NCBI GenBank assembly: GCA_051660685.1
Contig: JBOFQB010000051.1
Span: 1 to 64,000 of the forward strand
DNA: 64,000 nucleotides
Source of the DNA: JAVBSX01 sp051660685
Lineage (GTDB): Bacteria > Planctomycetota > Planctomycetia > Pirellulales > Thermoguttaceae
Direction: 5' to 3'
The notes beneath the pieces were generated by a model that was given only the letters and a program-made list of their open reading frames with translations, was not told where the DNA came from and ran no database searches. The translations under genes and the position numbers were made by a program. The stretch's first letter is position 1. Every line of letters starts with the position of its first letter. Below, in pieces: positions 1 through 9,131 of the stretch.

Positions 1-186
1 ACTATGAACTTGGGTTGTCTGCGAAACAGTTTAGGCAGTATAGGCAAATTTATCCTTGCAGTATTACCCTTGATATGTCAAATAATCATGCGAATTCATG
101 CGACAGTCGTTCAAATCCTGTTTGTGTGAACACGCCCTAACATTAACAGAGCAGTAATAATCAAGAACTTTATTTTGACGAAGAAC
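1..186. other. Left edge, no gene recognised
   Basis: No coding region, RNA gene or convincing promoter was recognised in these bases. The antisense reading frame that crosses into the next gene has no recognisable protein features and looks like a shadow. Confidence 0.4.
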
Positions 187-1536
187 ATGAAAAATCGGAA
201 TACATTGACCTTTGTTGGACTGTTTGCCCCTTTTCTTGGGTTTCTCTTCAGCGCAATCCTCTGTTCGGCGCAAATGGTGCATGATTGGACGAATTGGCGC
301 GGACCCGGTTTTTCAGGAAATGCCGGTCCAACCCCGCTTGCAACGACATGGAGCGAGACAGACGGGATTTTTTGGAAAACAGCATTACCTCCTTGGGGGA
401 ATAACACGCCGGTTATTCTTGGTGATTCGATTTTTCTGACGACACATGAGGATGATGAGCGGATGTTACTTTTGAAGTTGGACAAAAAGAGCGGGGAAAT
501 TCTTTGGACCCGGGAAGTCGCAACGGGGCCGACACCGAGAATGACTCCGGGTCGAGATGTTCGGGGCGGTCAGAAAATGATGCCCGAACACAATCTTGCA
601 TCACCCTCAGTAACGGTCGATCAAGAAATTGTGATTGCTTTATTCGGAACAGGTGATATTGCGGCGTATACTTTTGACGGAGATTTGGTCTGGAAAGAGA
701 ATTTGCAGGAGATGTACGGTCCGTTTATGATATGGTGGGGTTATGCCGCATCTCCGCTGTTGTTTGAAGACCTTATCATTATACCGATTATTCAGGACGA
801 TTTGCGAGGATTTCGGGACGATCAGCCGGTTGACAGTTTTGTTCTTGCTCTTGACAAAAAGACGGGGAAAGAGGTTTGGCGAACGGTTCGGAACGTGTTT
901 CGACAGGGGGAACAGAATGATTCGTATTCTTCGCCCATAATTTGGACACGAAAAGGTGAACCTGAAGTGTTATTTATGGGGGGTGAGACGTTTGACGCTT
1001 ACAATCCGAGAACGGGGGAACGAAAATGGTGGATCAAGGAAGGACTGGGGGGGATACGACCGGTTCCTTGCCCGCTCCCTTATGAAAAAGAGGGGATCGT
1101 TTTCGTTGTTCGCGGAAAAGTGGGACCGGTTTGTTGTTTTTTCCCGCAAGAAGATGGAGAACAACCGGCTGAAAGTATGATTTGGTCACATCGTCGCAAC
1201 ACCCCGGATGTTGCAACGCCGATTATTTGTGAGAATTTGCTGTTCTTTACGGATGATCGCGGCGTTGTGAATTGTGTGGAACCGAAAACCGGGGAGGTGT
1301 ACTGGACCGAACGACTTGCAAGCGGGACCTATTTTCCGTCCTTATTTGCAGCAGGAGGAAATGTCTATGCTTTGAATAACGACGGTGTTTGCAGCGTGTT
1401 TCGAGCATCAAAAACTTTTGAGAAGATTGCGGAAAACAAACTGGAAGGAACCTTTTTCTCGACGCCGATTGCGTCGGACGGAAAATTGTATATCCGGTCT
1501 CGTGAAGCGATTTATTGTATAGGGAATGGGGAATAG
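187..1536 (+). CDS. Exported PQQ-like beta-propeller protein
   Basis: A 449-residue protein with a signal peptide (hydrophobic stretch to about residue 26, cleavage near LCSA-Q), so it should act outside the cytoplasm. The mature part opens with the WxxWRGPGFSG signature and holds repeated blade motifs such as LDKKSGEILW, FDGDLVW, LDKKTGKEVW and PKTGEVYW, typical of the PQQ-like (BamB/quinoprotein-like) fold. Planctomycetes carry many such proteins, most of unknown ligand; nothing here proves PQQ binding or dehydrogenase activity. ATG at 187 is preferred over the in-frame TTG at 175 because the signal peptide follows it directly. A related paralogue lies at 10377-11732. The fold is secure, the function unknown. 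Confidence 0.8.
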   Translation: MKNRNTLTFVGLFAPFLGFLFSAILCSAQMVHDWTNWRGPGFSGNAGPTPLATTWSETDGIFWKTALPPWGNNTPVILGDSIFLTTHEDDERMLLLKLDKKSGEILWTREVATGPTPRMTPGRDVRGGQKMMPEHNLASPSVTVDQEIVIALFGTGDIAAYTFDGDLVWKENLQEMYGPFMIWWGYAASPLLFEDLIIIPIIQDDLRGFRDDQPVDSFVLALDKKTGKEVWRTVRNVFRQGEQNDSYSSPIIWTRKGEPEVLFMGGETFDAYNPRTGERKWWIKEGLGGIRPVPCPLPYEKEGIVFVVRGKVGPVCCFFPQEDGEQPAESMIWSHRRNTPDVATPIICENLLFFTDDRGVVNCVEPKTGEVYWTERLASGTYFPSLFAAGGNVYALNNDGVCSVFRASKTFEKIAENKLEGTFFSTPIASDGKLYIRSREAIYCIGNGE

Positions 1537-1556
1537 GGGATAGGGAATAGGGGGGA
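1523..1556. repeat. G-rich short repeat (GGGGATAGGGAATA type)
   Basis: A run of GGGAATGG/GGGGATAGGGAATAGGGG heptamer-like units overlaps the stop codon of the propeller gene. Similar runs occur at 13679-13696, 19457-19492 (complement) and 34434-34462, always at gene ends or starts. It is a simple dispersed repeat of unknown role. Confidence 0.5.
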
Positions 1557-1778
1557 TCGAGAATTCTCGTTTAATCGCAAAAAAATGTTTTGTGTGTTTT
1601 GAGGGAGAAGAGAGTGAAGAGAGAAGGTTAGAATAAGGAAGACGTTGAGAAAACTTGAATAATTGACATGTACAAGTTGGGAGGAAACCGGGATTATTGG
1701 TTTTCTTTTTCCCTTCTGAGGTTTTTGCCCTCTCTCTTCACAACCATTAAATAAACAACAACTGTTGGAGGAATCACC

Positions 1779-3137
1779 ATGATTTCAAGAATACTTGCAA
1801 TTGTGTTCTTTTTCGGTTTATGCGGGATGATTTTTGCAGTCGATTCGGCTCCGTTGATTCAGGAGAAGGATTCGAGCGGGAAAATCACGACCACAACGGT
1901 TAAAAAGACGGATGAAAAAGTCGATTTGGCGAGTCCAACGAATTCGTTGAATTCAGCAAATACATCAGGTTTGGGTGATGTTCAACCTGAACAATCGGTT
2001 ATGGAAGACGAACCGTCTCCGTTTGAAGGAATGCACCCTGCTGCACTTCAACGAATGAGAGAAGAACTCTCTCTGGAATTGCGGGAATTATCCCGGGTCG
2101 TCAACCAGATTGACCCGAGAGATCAACGGTTTATGGAGTCACTTCGGACACAACAAAACACGATGCTCTCGCAAGTTAAAGCGATTGACTCACATTTGAA
2201 AAAACTTGGAATTGATCCGTCGCAGATGGAACGGGGAGACAACCCGTTTGGGGACCCAAGAAATATGCCGGGAAGACGTCCCAACCCGAATGATCCGATG
2301 ATGCGAGGTATGCCGAATGATCCTCGCCGAATGTCCAGTTCGCCCGCTCCTTTTGGTTCAGAAGATGTCCCCGGATTCGGACCCGGTTCTGGTCCCGGCT
2401 TTGGTCCAGAAACGCAGTCCAACAGGGATATGAAGATGCAGCAAGGTCGGATCGTCGGTTCGGACACCTCAGTTCTCAGTCCGAACGATCAGGATATTCT
2501 CAATTTGGCGGATCGACTTCGCGCAATGGGGATGAATGATGCAGCCGAAGTGGTTCTTGCCCAACTGAAAGAACGGAATCCGGCTCCCTCGTTGCTCTCT
2601 CCTGTCGCTCCTTCTCCCAATGTTTCGTCTCCCAATGTTCTTTCACCTGTTCCTGATTCAGTTCTATCCTCTTCGACAGGTCGTCCGTCGGGGTTGAATC
2701 AGCCCAATGTCCTTCCTCGAACCGCTCCTTTTCAGCAAGGACCTTTCAATCAAGACAGTTTGAATCCGTTTGAAGGGGGTAATCCATTTGAGGGAGAACA
2801 ACGGGGGAATTTGGGACAACGGAGTCCGTTTGGTCGCGGGACGGAAAATCCGCAGATGCCGTTTTCACCTGAAAGGGAGGAAATGGGCGGACAAATGCCG
2901 GGAATGCCGGGAATGTCGGGGATGCCCGGGCCCGGGGGGGTGTTTGGACCGAATCCGGGCGATTTGGCGAGAAATCCTTGGGAACCTCCTCCCTCAAAAG
3001 AGATGGTTGAACTGAAATCACAAGTTTCTTCACTTCAAAATCAGATTGAACAGATGCAACAACAGATGAAAGCGTTGGAAATGCAGTTGCAATTGCTCAA
3101 TCAGAACATTTTGTTGAAGTTGGGTAAGACAGAATGA
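1779..3137 (+). CDS. Exported Pro/Gly/Met-rich protein with C-terminal coiled coil
   Basis: A 452-residue protein not matched to a named family. Residues 1-22 form a signal peptide (hydrophobic core IVFFFGLCGMIFA). About residues 90-150 look helical; the middle (about 150-400) is low-complexity, rich in Pro, Gly, Asn, Met and Phe, with runs like GPGSGPGFGPE and PGMPGMSGMPG. The last 45 residues, from about 407, form a Gln/Leu/Met-rich coiled coil that could drive oligomerisation. A good Shine-Dalgarno (GTTGGAGG) precedes the ATG. It is probably a periplasmic or envelope-associated structural protein, which is inference. It lies alone between the propeller gene and glnN. Confidence 0.7.
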   Translation: MISRILAIVFFFGLCGMIFAVDSAPLIQEKDSSGKITTTTVKKTDEKVDLASPTNSLNSANTSGLGDVQPEQSVMEDEPSPFEGMHPAALQRMREELSLELRELSRVVNQIDPRDQRFMESLRTQQNTMLSQVKAIDSHLKKLGIDPSQMERGDNPFGDPRNMPGRRPNPNDPMMRGMPNDPRRMSSSPAPFGSEDVPGFGPGSGPGFGPETQSNRDMKMQQGRIVGSDTSVLSPNDQDILNLADRLRAMGMNDAAEVVLAQLKERNPAPSLLSPVAPSPNVSSPNVLSPVPDSVLSSSTGRPSGLNQPNVLPRTAPFQQGPFNQDSLNPFEGGNPFEGEQRGNLGQRSPFGRGTENPQMPFSPEREEMGGQMPGMPGMSGMPGPGGVFGPNPGDLARNPWEPPPSKEMVELKSQVSSLQNQIEQMQQQMKALEMQLQLLNQNILLKLGKTE

Positions 3138-3215
3138 TTGAACAGACCGCGTCGTCGTCGTCGACCGGTCTAATCCCCTTGCAAGACCTTAACATTATTT
3201 TTACGATCTCCAAAA

Positions 3216-5405
3216 ATGATCCTACGTTTCAGAGTTGTTGAAGAAGCGTATAAACGCAAAGCGGTCGCGGTCGAATCTCCTGCGCGACTTGTTTCCGAGT
3301 ATTATGGAAAATATGTCTTTGACCGGAAAACAATGAGTCAGTATCTCTCGAAAGAGACGATGAGACAGATTTGTGATGTGATTGACAAAGGATTTCCGCT
3401 TGATCGTGAGATTGCGAATCACGTTGCAGCCGGGATGAAGATGTGGGCCCTTGAAATGGGAGCGACGCATTATTCACATTGGTTTCATCCGTTAACCGGG
3501 GGAACGGCGGAAAAGCATGATTCGTTCATCGAAATGGACGAATCAGGGGGGGGGGTGATTGAGGAATTGTCGGGAAAATTGCTGATACAACAGGAACCGG
3601 ATGCTTCAAGTTTTCCGTCCGGGGGTATTCGCAACACGTTTGAAGCGCGGGGATATACAGCATGGGACCCTTCTTCTCCCGCCTTTGTGCTTGATGATAC
3701 ACTTTGTATCCCGACTGTTTTTATCTCGTATACGGGGGAATCGCTTGATTACAAAACGCCGCTTCTTAAAGCGATTCACGCGATTGACCGGGCTGCAACC
3801 GGAGTTTGTCGTTATTTTGACCCGGACGTTGGAAAAGTCAAATCGTATTTGGGTTGGGAACAGGAATTTTTTCTGATTGATTACGGTTTTTATGCGTCCC
3901 GACCCGATTTGATGTTGACCGGTCGGACGTTAATGGGGCATAAAAGTGCGAAAAACCAACAATTAGAAGACCACTATTTTGGCTCCATTCCGACCCGGGT
4001 TATTGCGTTTATGCGGGATGTCGAATTTGAGGCGTATAAGTATGGAATTCCGATTAAGACCCGACATAATGAAGCTGCGCCGAATCAGTTTGAATTTGCG
4101 CCGATTTATGAAGAGATGAATTTGGCAAACGATCATAATCAGCTTCTTCTTTCGTTAATGAAAAAGGTTGCACGCCGACATCATTTCAGGGTTTTGTTGC
4201 ATGAAAAACCGTTTGCGGGGGTCAACGGGTCGGGGAAACATTGCAATTGGTCGTTAGGGACGGATTCAGGGATTGGTCTTTTTACTCCGGGTGAAACACC
4301 GACCGAGAATCTTCGGTTTATTACCTTTTTGGTCAATGTGCTCAAAGCGGTTCATCAAAATGACCGTTTGCTTAAAGCGAGCATTATGACAGCACCAAAC
4401 ACACATCGTTTGGGCGCAAATGAAGCTCCTCCTGCAATCGTCTCGGTTTTTCTCGGTTCACAACTTTCAGCCCTTCTCGATCAACTGGAAACAAGTAACA
4501 GTCAGGAAGCGGTTTTTCTTGGAAAGACCAAGACGATGAATTTAGGGGTTGCGAGTTTGCCGGGTGTTTTGATTGACAATACGGATCGAAACCGGACTTC
4601 GCCGTTTGCATTTACGGGGAATCGTTTTGAATTTCGGGCAGTCGGTTCTTCCGCGAATTGTGCATCTGCAATGATTGCGTTGACAACCGCAGTTGCGTTT
4701 CAATTACAGCAATTCAAGCGGGATGTTGATTTAAGAATGGAGTCGGGAATTTCGCAGGAAAAGGCGATTTTTGATGTCTTGCAGCAGTATATTAAGGAAT
4801 CAAAACCGATTCGTTATGACGGAAACGGATACAGCGAAGATTGGCGCAAAGAAGCGAAACATCGGGGTCTGGACGATGAAGCATGTGTTCCGTTGGTGTA
4901 TGACGCTTATACATCACCTGAAACGGTTCGATTATTTTCTGAGACTCATGTTCTTTCGGAGAAAGAGTTGATTGCGAGAAATGAGGTGATGTGGGACATC
5001 TTTATCAAAAAGGTCCAGATTGAATCGCGAGTTTTAGGCGATTTGGCAATGAATCATATCGTCCCGGTTGCGATCAAGTATCAATCCTCGCTTCTTGAAT
5101 CGGTTAGTCGTCTTAAGAGTATTTTTTCGGGACAAAAGCTGCAACAGCTTGAAACGCCGGAAATCGAAATGATCGAGCAGATTGGACTTTTGATTGGTTC
5201 GATTCGGCGACAGACAGAAGAGATGATTTCGGCCCGAATTGCAGCCAATAAAATAGAAAATGAACGAGAAAGGGCAATTGCGTATTCTCAGACGGTTGCA
5301 CCTTTTGTCGAAATGATTCGAGAGAGCATTGACGAATTGGAGTTGATTGTCGATGATGAACTCTGGACGTTGCCAAAATATCGTGAAATGCTGTTTGTGA
5401 GGTGA
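3216..5405 (+). CDS. glnN: Glutamine synthetase type III
   Basis: A 729-residue cytoplasmic enzyme that makes glutamine from glutamate, ammonia and ATP. Length and sequence fit the large dodecameric GSIII class, not the 470-residue GSI. Visible features are the N-terminal VFDRKTMSQYL block, EQEFFLID (metal/glutamate site) near residue 215, the NGSGKHCNWSLGTDSG block near 340, the MTAPNTHRLGANEAPPA loop near 390 and RTSPFAFTGNRFEFR near 460. The first ATG giving the full conserved N terminus is used; no strong Shine-Dalgarno is visible. No GlnB or GlnA gene is adjacent. It is the main ammonia-assimilation enzyme seen in the window and may matter for the ammonia supply of NadE (15502-17526). 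Confidence 0.92.
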   Translation: MILRFRVVEEAYKRKAVAVESPARLVSEYYGKYVFDRKTMSQYLSKETMRQICDVIDKGFPLDREIANHVAAGMKMWALEMGATHYSHWFHPLTGGTAEKHDSFIEMDESGGGVIEELSGKLLIQQEPDASSFPSGGIRNTFEARGYTAWDPSSPAFVLDDTLCIPTVFISYTGESLDYKTPLLKAIHAIDRAATGVCRYFDPDVGKVKSYLGWEQEFFLIDYGFYASRPDLMLTGRTLMGHKSAKNQQLEDHYFGSIPTRVIAFMRDVEFEAYKYGIPIKTRHNEAAPNQFEFAPIYEEMNLANDHNQLLLSLMKKVARRHHFRVLLHEKPFAGVNGSGKHCNWSLGTDSGIGLFTPGETPTENLRFITFLVNVLKAVHQNDRLLKASIMTAPNTHRLGANEAPPAIVSVFLGSQLSALLDQLETSNSQEAVFLGKTKTMNLGVASLPGVLIDNTDRNRTSPFAFTGNRFEFRAVGSSANCASAMIALTTAVAFQLQQFKRDVDLRMESGISQEKAIFDVLQQYIKESKPIRYDGNGYSEDWRKEAKHRGLDDEACVPLVYDAYTSPETVRLFSETHVLSEKELIARNEVMWDIFIKKVQIESRVLGDLAMNHIVPVAIKYQSSLLESVSRLKSIFSGQKLQQLETPEIEMIEQIGLLIGSIRRQTEEMISARIAANKIENERERAIAYSQTVAPFVEMIRESIDELELIVDDELWTLPKYREMLFVR

Positions 5406-5485
5406 TTTGACCGACATACTGTGTAACATCAATCAGAGGATTTTTTGGGTAATCACTTAACCGAGCTAAACTGGTTGTATTGTTT

Positions 5486-5556
5486 CGTGTCGTTCGTGTA
5501 TTTTGTGGTTTATTTTCTTGACCACGAAAAACACAAAAAAACACGAAAAGACTGTT
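5486..5556. repeat. Partial copy of family A repeat core
   Basis: An inverted repeat of GTTTCGTGT/GTGGTTT and ACCACGAAAAACAC/ACACGAAA matches the internal palindrome of the 178-bp family A element at 39754-39931. Neither outer 18-bp end is recognisable, so this is a fragment or very decayed copy. It lies just upstream of the start chosen for the next gene, and the long open frame there reads through it. Confidence 0.5.
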
Positions 5557-5589
5557 TTTCGGACGTTGAAAGATAAATATGTGGGGCAA

Positions 5590-7536
5590 ATGGTGAGAGA
5601 ACAGATGAAGCAAGGATCGCAAAGAACTCAAAGTTCGCAAGGAATAGGAGGATCGCAAACGAAAGGGGGATTCTCACAAAGAGGGACAGGATCGGAATCG
5701 CCCGGAATCGCCCGATTGGGACTTGTCTCCTTTCTTTGCGGTTGTATGGTCATGGTTCTTGAAATGACCGGTTCCCGCATGTTAGCCCCTTATCTCGGGA
5801 CCTCGGTCATTGTCTGGACCAGTTTGATCGGAATTGTTCTCGCAAGTCTCAGTGTCGGATACTGGTTTGGCGGGATCATTGCCGATCACTGTCCGAAACC
5901 GGAACTGCTTGCCCGGATTGTGTTTGCAGCTGCAATCGTTGTTGCCGTAATCGGGGGGGGATACACCTTCATTCTTGACCCTCTTTCGTCGGGAAATATT
6001 AACCTTTATCTCGCCGCAGTTCTTGCTTCTGTCATTCTGTTTTCCATTCCGGCTGCTTTACTTGGGGCGGTTTCGCCGTTTATTGCCAAATTGGCCGTTT
6101 CCGATGTTGCGTCAACCGGGACAATCGTTGGTCGTCTTTACGCCCTTTCGTCGATTGGAAGTATTCTGGGAACCTTTTTGGGCGGTTTTGTTTTGATTGC
6201 CGTTTTCAAAACCGGAACAATTCTGTTTTTGATCGCCGTTGTTCTCGCCCTCTCTTCGCTTCTTTTAATCGGTTTTTCAGCAAATAGACCAAAGTCGATA
6301 TGGACGGTCACTTCCTCTCTTTGCGAAAGTCCTGCGATTTCCGACTCGGGGAGTTTAACGTCAAAAATTTCAAACCGTCCCGAATATCATACGAAAGATA
6401 AAAGAGACACAAGAGATAAAAACGATCATGGACAAGGACGCAATACGTCAACACAAGAGAGAAACAGCAACATACAAGAGCGGAATCGTCCGTCAGAAGA
6501 GCGAAACGGCGACATTGAGAGGAAAGAGACTCGACATAAGGAGATGCGGCTGATTCTGGTGTTTATTCCCGTTTTTCTGATCGGCAGTGTCTGGTATCAC
6601 GTTCAAGGTGATTCGCTTTTACCAACGGGTTTACATTGGGATACGCCCTATAATCACATTAAGGTTTATGATTCTTACAACGGTTCATTGCGTTCCTTGC
6701 AGACGGACCCGGGCGGAACAGCGCAATCTCACATGTTAATCGCGAATCCCGATTATCTGGTCAGTCAGTATCTGACGTTTCACAATTTGGCTTTTTTTCT
6801 GGAACCGACCCTCAAAAATGTCCTTGTGATTGGAGGAGGAGGTTATGCGTTTCCCAAACACATTCTTGCTGAACACCCTGATGTTCACGTTGATGTTGTT
6901 GAGATTGACCCGGGCATAACAGCGGTCGCGCGAGAGTATTTTGGTTTGAAAGATGATCCGCGACTTCAAGTCTTTCATGAAGATGCAAGACGTTTTTTAC
7001 GACGCAAAGAAAAAGAAGTTGCAACGGACACTAAGGATCGGGTTAAATACGATTTGATTTTTGGTGACGCCTTTAATTCGCATTACAACATCCCGTTTCA
7101 CTTGACAACGAAAGAGTACATGCAGGAAGTTGCCCGGGAATTGTCGGATCGGGGAATTTTTATGACAAACATTATTGCGTCTGTGTCAGGACAAAAACAA
7201 CAACTCTTTCAAGGGTTCTATCATGCGCTTACGTCCGTCTTTCCGACCGTCGAAGTGTTTCTCGTTCAAGACCCCAACGACCCAGAATTGGTCCAGAATA
7301 TTATTTTAATCGGTTATAAGTCGGTCCCCGATTGGGACAATCATTCCGTCTCCAATGCTGAGCAAACATTCAATGTGAATTCCAATCCAAGTCAAACAGT
7401 TGACCAAACGATTGGTCACACAATTCCAGACGAAATTCGGCAATTGCGATTACGTCGTTGGACCGAGCCGATTGCAAAGAATACCCCCCCCTTAACCGAC
7501 CAGTTTGCCCCGGTTGAGTATTACACATTACAATAG
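5590..7536 (+). CDS. Membrane-fused spermidine-synthase-like methyltransferase-fold protein
   Basis: A 648-residue fusion. Residues about 40-240 hold six or more membrane helices of the MFS-like domain common in fused spermidine synthases (GLVSFLCGCMVMVLEMTGSR opens it). After a hydrophilic insert (about 240-315, Arg/Asn/Glu-rich) and one more helix, the C-terminal half is a SpeE-like Rossmann domain with VLVIGGGGYAFPKHI near 415, DVVEIDPGI near 440 and IFGDAFNS near 490. In this family real polyamine synthesis is rarely shown. ATG 5590 is chosen because upstream sequence is repeat-derived; GTG 5581 and ATG 5605 are alternatives. The stop is followed after one base by xseA, so the two genes are probably co-transcribed. 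Confidence 0.82.
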   Translation: MVREQMKQGSQRTQSSQGIGGSQTKGGFSQRGTGSESPGIARLGLVSFLCGCMVMVLEMTGSRMLAPYLGTSVIVWTSLIGIVLASLSVGYWFGGIIADHCPKPELLARIVFAAAIVVAVIGGGYTFILDPLSSGNINLYLAAVLASVILFSIPAALLGAVSPFIAKLAVSDVASTGTIVGRLYALSSIGSILGTFLGGFVLIAVFKTGTILFLIAVVLALSSLLLIGFSANRPKSIWTVTSSLCESPAISDSGSLTSKISNRPEYHTKDKRDTRDKNDHGQGRNTSTQERNSNIQERNRPSEERNGDIERKETRHKEMRLILVFIPVFLIGSVWYHVQGDSLLPTGLHWDTPYNHIKVYDSYNGSLRSLQTDPGGTAQSHMLIANPDYLVSQYLTFHNLAFFLEPTLKNVLVIGGGGYAFPKHILAEHPDVHVDVVEIDPGITAVAREYFGLKDDPRLQVFHEDARRFLRRKEKEVATDTKDRVKYDLIFGDAFNSHYNIPFHLTTKEYMQEVARELSDRGIFMTNIIASVSGQKQQLFQGFYHALTSVFPTVEVFLVQDPNDPELVQNIILIGYKSVPDWDNHSVSNAEQTFNVNSNPSQTVDQTIGHTIPDEIRQLRLRRWTEPIAKNTPPLTDQFAPVEYYTLQ

Positions 7537-7537
7537 G

Positions 7538-9031
7538 ATGTCACTTTTCGATTATTTGGACAATCGGGATAAAGAAACGACGGACCAGCTTTTGTTGAAG
7601 AAGCGGCGAATCGACAGGGATCGTGTTGATTCTGCAAGGGATGTCTCGAACAAAGATTCAAGAAGAAAAAAGAAACCGGTTGGTCTTGTCGAGGAGAAAC
7701 CGCTTACAACCGAGGAACCGCACAAAGTTGGAAAATCGTTTGCGGTTGAAGAACCGCATACAACGGAGAAACGGCATACAGTTGGAAAATCGTTTGCGGT
7801 TGAAGAGCCGCTTACGATTACGGGGTTGACGCAACAGATTCGGGAACAGATTGAGGAACGGTTTACGTCCATTTGGGTGATTGGGCAAATTTCCAACCTG
7901 TCTCGACCTCATTCCGGGCATATTTATCTGACCTTGAAAGACGAAGGGGCCCAACTCCCTGCTGTTTGCTGGAAAACGGTTGCATCTAAACTTCGTTTTG
8001 ACCTCAAAGATGGTCTGGAAGTTCTGGTTCGCGGTCGTCTGGTCGTTTATCCCCAACACGGGAAATACCAACTTGTTATTTCCCAACTTGAACCAAAAGG
8101 AGTTGGGGGATTGGAATTGGCATTTCGACAGTTGCATGACCGTTTGGAGTTGGAAGGACTATTTGATCCGCGAAAAAAGCGACCTCTTCCCCAACATATT
8201 CGGACGATTGCCGTTATAACGAGTCCTTCTGGAGCTGCAATCCGCGATTTTTTGCAGGTTCTTGGACGTCGGACCGCCCGACTCAATGTCCGTATCATCC
8301 CGGTCAAAGTTCAGGGTGAAGGTGCAGCACAAGAGATTGCACAAGCGGTCAAGACGGTCAATCGACTGAAACTAGCCGATTGTATTGTTCTAACGCGGGG
8401 AGGAGGGAGTTTGGAAGACCTTTGGTCGTTCAATGAGGAACCGTTGATTCGGGCAGTTGCCGGTTCTGAAATTCCAACCATTTCGGCAATCGGACATGAA
8501 ATTGACGTTACTCTTTGCGATCTTGCAGCCGATTTGCGGGCTTTAACACCAAGTGAAGCAGCGGAACGACTTTCGGTTGAAGATGTCCAACTGGTCAAAC
8601 GATTGGATCAAATTCGGGTTCTTATGCGAACAACGCTTGAAAAACGGATTCGGGTTGCAGCAGAACAACTTCGTTATTTCGAGAATCAGCCCCTTTTCAA
8701 GCGTCCTTTGCGTTTGATTGAAGACCGGGTTATGATGTTGGATGTTCTTTCCGAACGGATTGATCGGGCAATTGACCGCAAAAAAGAGTTGGGATTGCAA
8801 CGACTTGCCCAATTAGCAGCCGCATTACACGGTTTAAGCCCTCTCGCCGTCTTACAACGAGGTTATTCGTTGACTCAAATGGAATCGGGGGAATTGTTGC
8901 GAACGGTTTCTGCAGTCCAACCGGGAAATCGAATACAGACCCGATTGATTGACGGAATTTTGCACTCTCAGGTCATTCAAACGGACATCATGTATAATTC
9001 AACGCGACAAAACACTGAATCGACACAATGA
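7538..9031 (+). CDS. xseA: Exodeoxyribonuclease VII large subunit
   Basis: A 497-residue subunit of the nuclease that degrades single-stranded DNA and serves in repair. The OB-fold DNA-binding domain spans about residues 90-190 (WVIGQISNLSRPHSGHIYLT), followed by the catalytic domain (IAVITSPSGAAIRDFL near 225, LTRGGGSLEDLWSFNEEPL near 285, ISAIGHEIDVTLCDLAADLR near 315) and a coiled-coil tail. The N terminus carries an unusual charged extension of about 85 residues with a 54-bp period duplication (7727-7756 repeated at 7781-7810, encoding VGKSFAVEEP twice). ATG 7538 follows the previous stop by one base. No small-subunit gene xseB was seen nearby. Confidence 0.93.
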   Translation: MSLFDYLDNRDKETTDQLLLKKRRIDRDRVDSARDVSNKDSRRKKKPVGLVEEKPLTTEEPHKVGKSFAVEEPHTTEKRHTVGKSFAVEEPLTITGLTQQIREQIEERFTSIWVIGQISNLSRPHSGHIYLTLKDEGAQLPAVCWKTVASKLRFDLKDGLEVLVRGRLVVYPQHGKYQLVISQLEPKGVGGLELAFRQLHDRLELEGLFDPRKKRPLPQHIRTIAVITSPSGAAIRDFLQVLGRRTARLNVRIIPVKVQGEGAAQEIAQAVKTVNRLKLADCIVLTRGGGSLEDLWSFNEEPLIRAVAGSEIPTISAIGHEIDVTLCDLAADLRALTPSEAAERLSVEDVQLVKRLDQIRVLMRTTLEKRIRVAAEQLRYFENQPLFKRPLRLIEDRVMMLDVLSERIDRAIDRKKELGLQRLAQLAAALHGLSPLAVLQRGYSLTQMESGELLRTVSAVQPGNRIQTRLIDGILHSQVIQTDIMYNSTRQNTESTQ

Positions 9032-9044
9032 GGTATCATACTCA

Positions 9045-9115
9045 GGACGGATTGAGATTTCCGACACTGAACACGCCGAATTGGAAAGGGCGAAACATTT
9101 GTAAAGAGGCGAAAC
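9045..9115. repeat. Dispersed GGACGG...GAACACGC repeat, copy 1
   Basis: This intergenic stretch starts GGACGGATTGAGATTTCCGA and continues with CTGAACACGC. Closely similar stretches begin at 32952 and 53292. All three lie between genes. The role is unknown. Confidence 0.45.
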
Positions 9116-9131
9116 AACGGACCTGAAAACA

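Noticed and set aside
100..125. Possible tRNA T-arm (GTTCAAATCC)
   Set aside because: No acceptor stem, anticodon arm or CCA end can be built around it.
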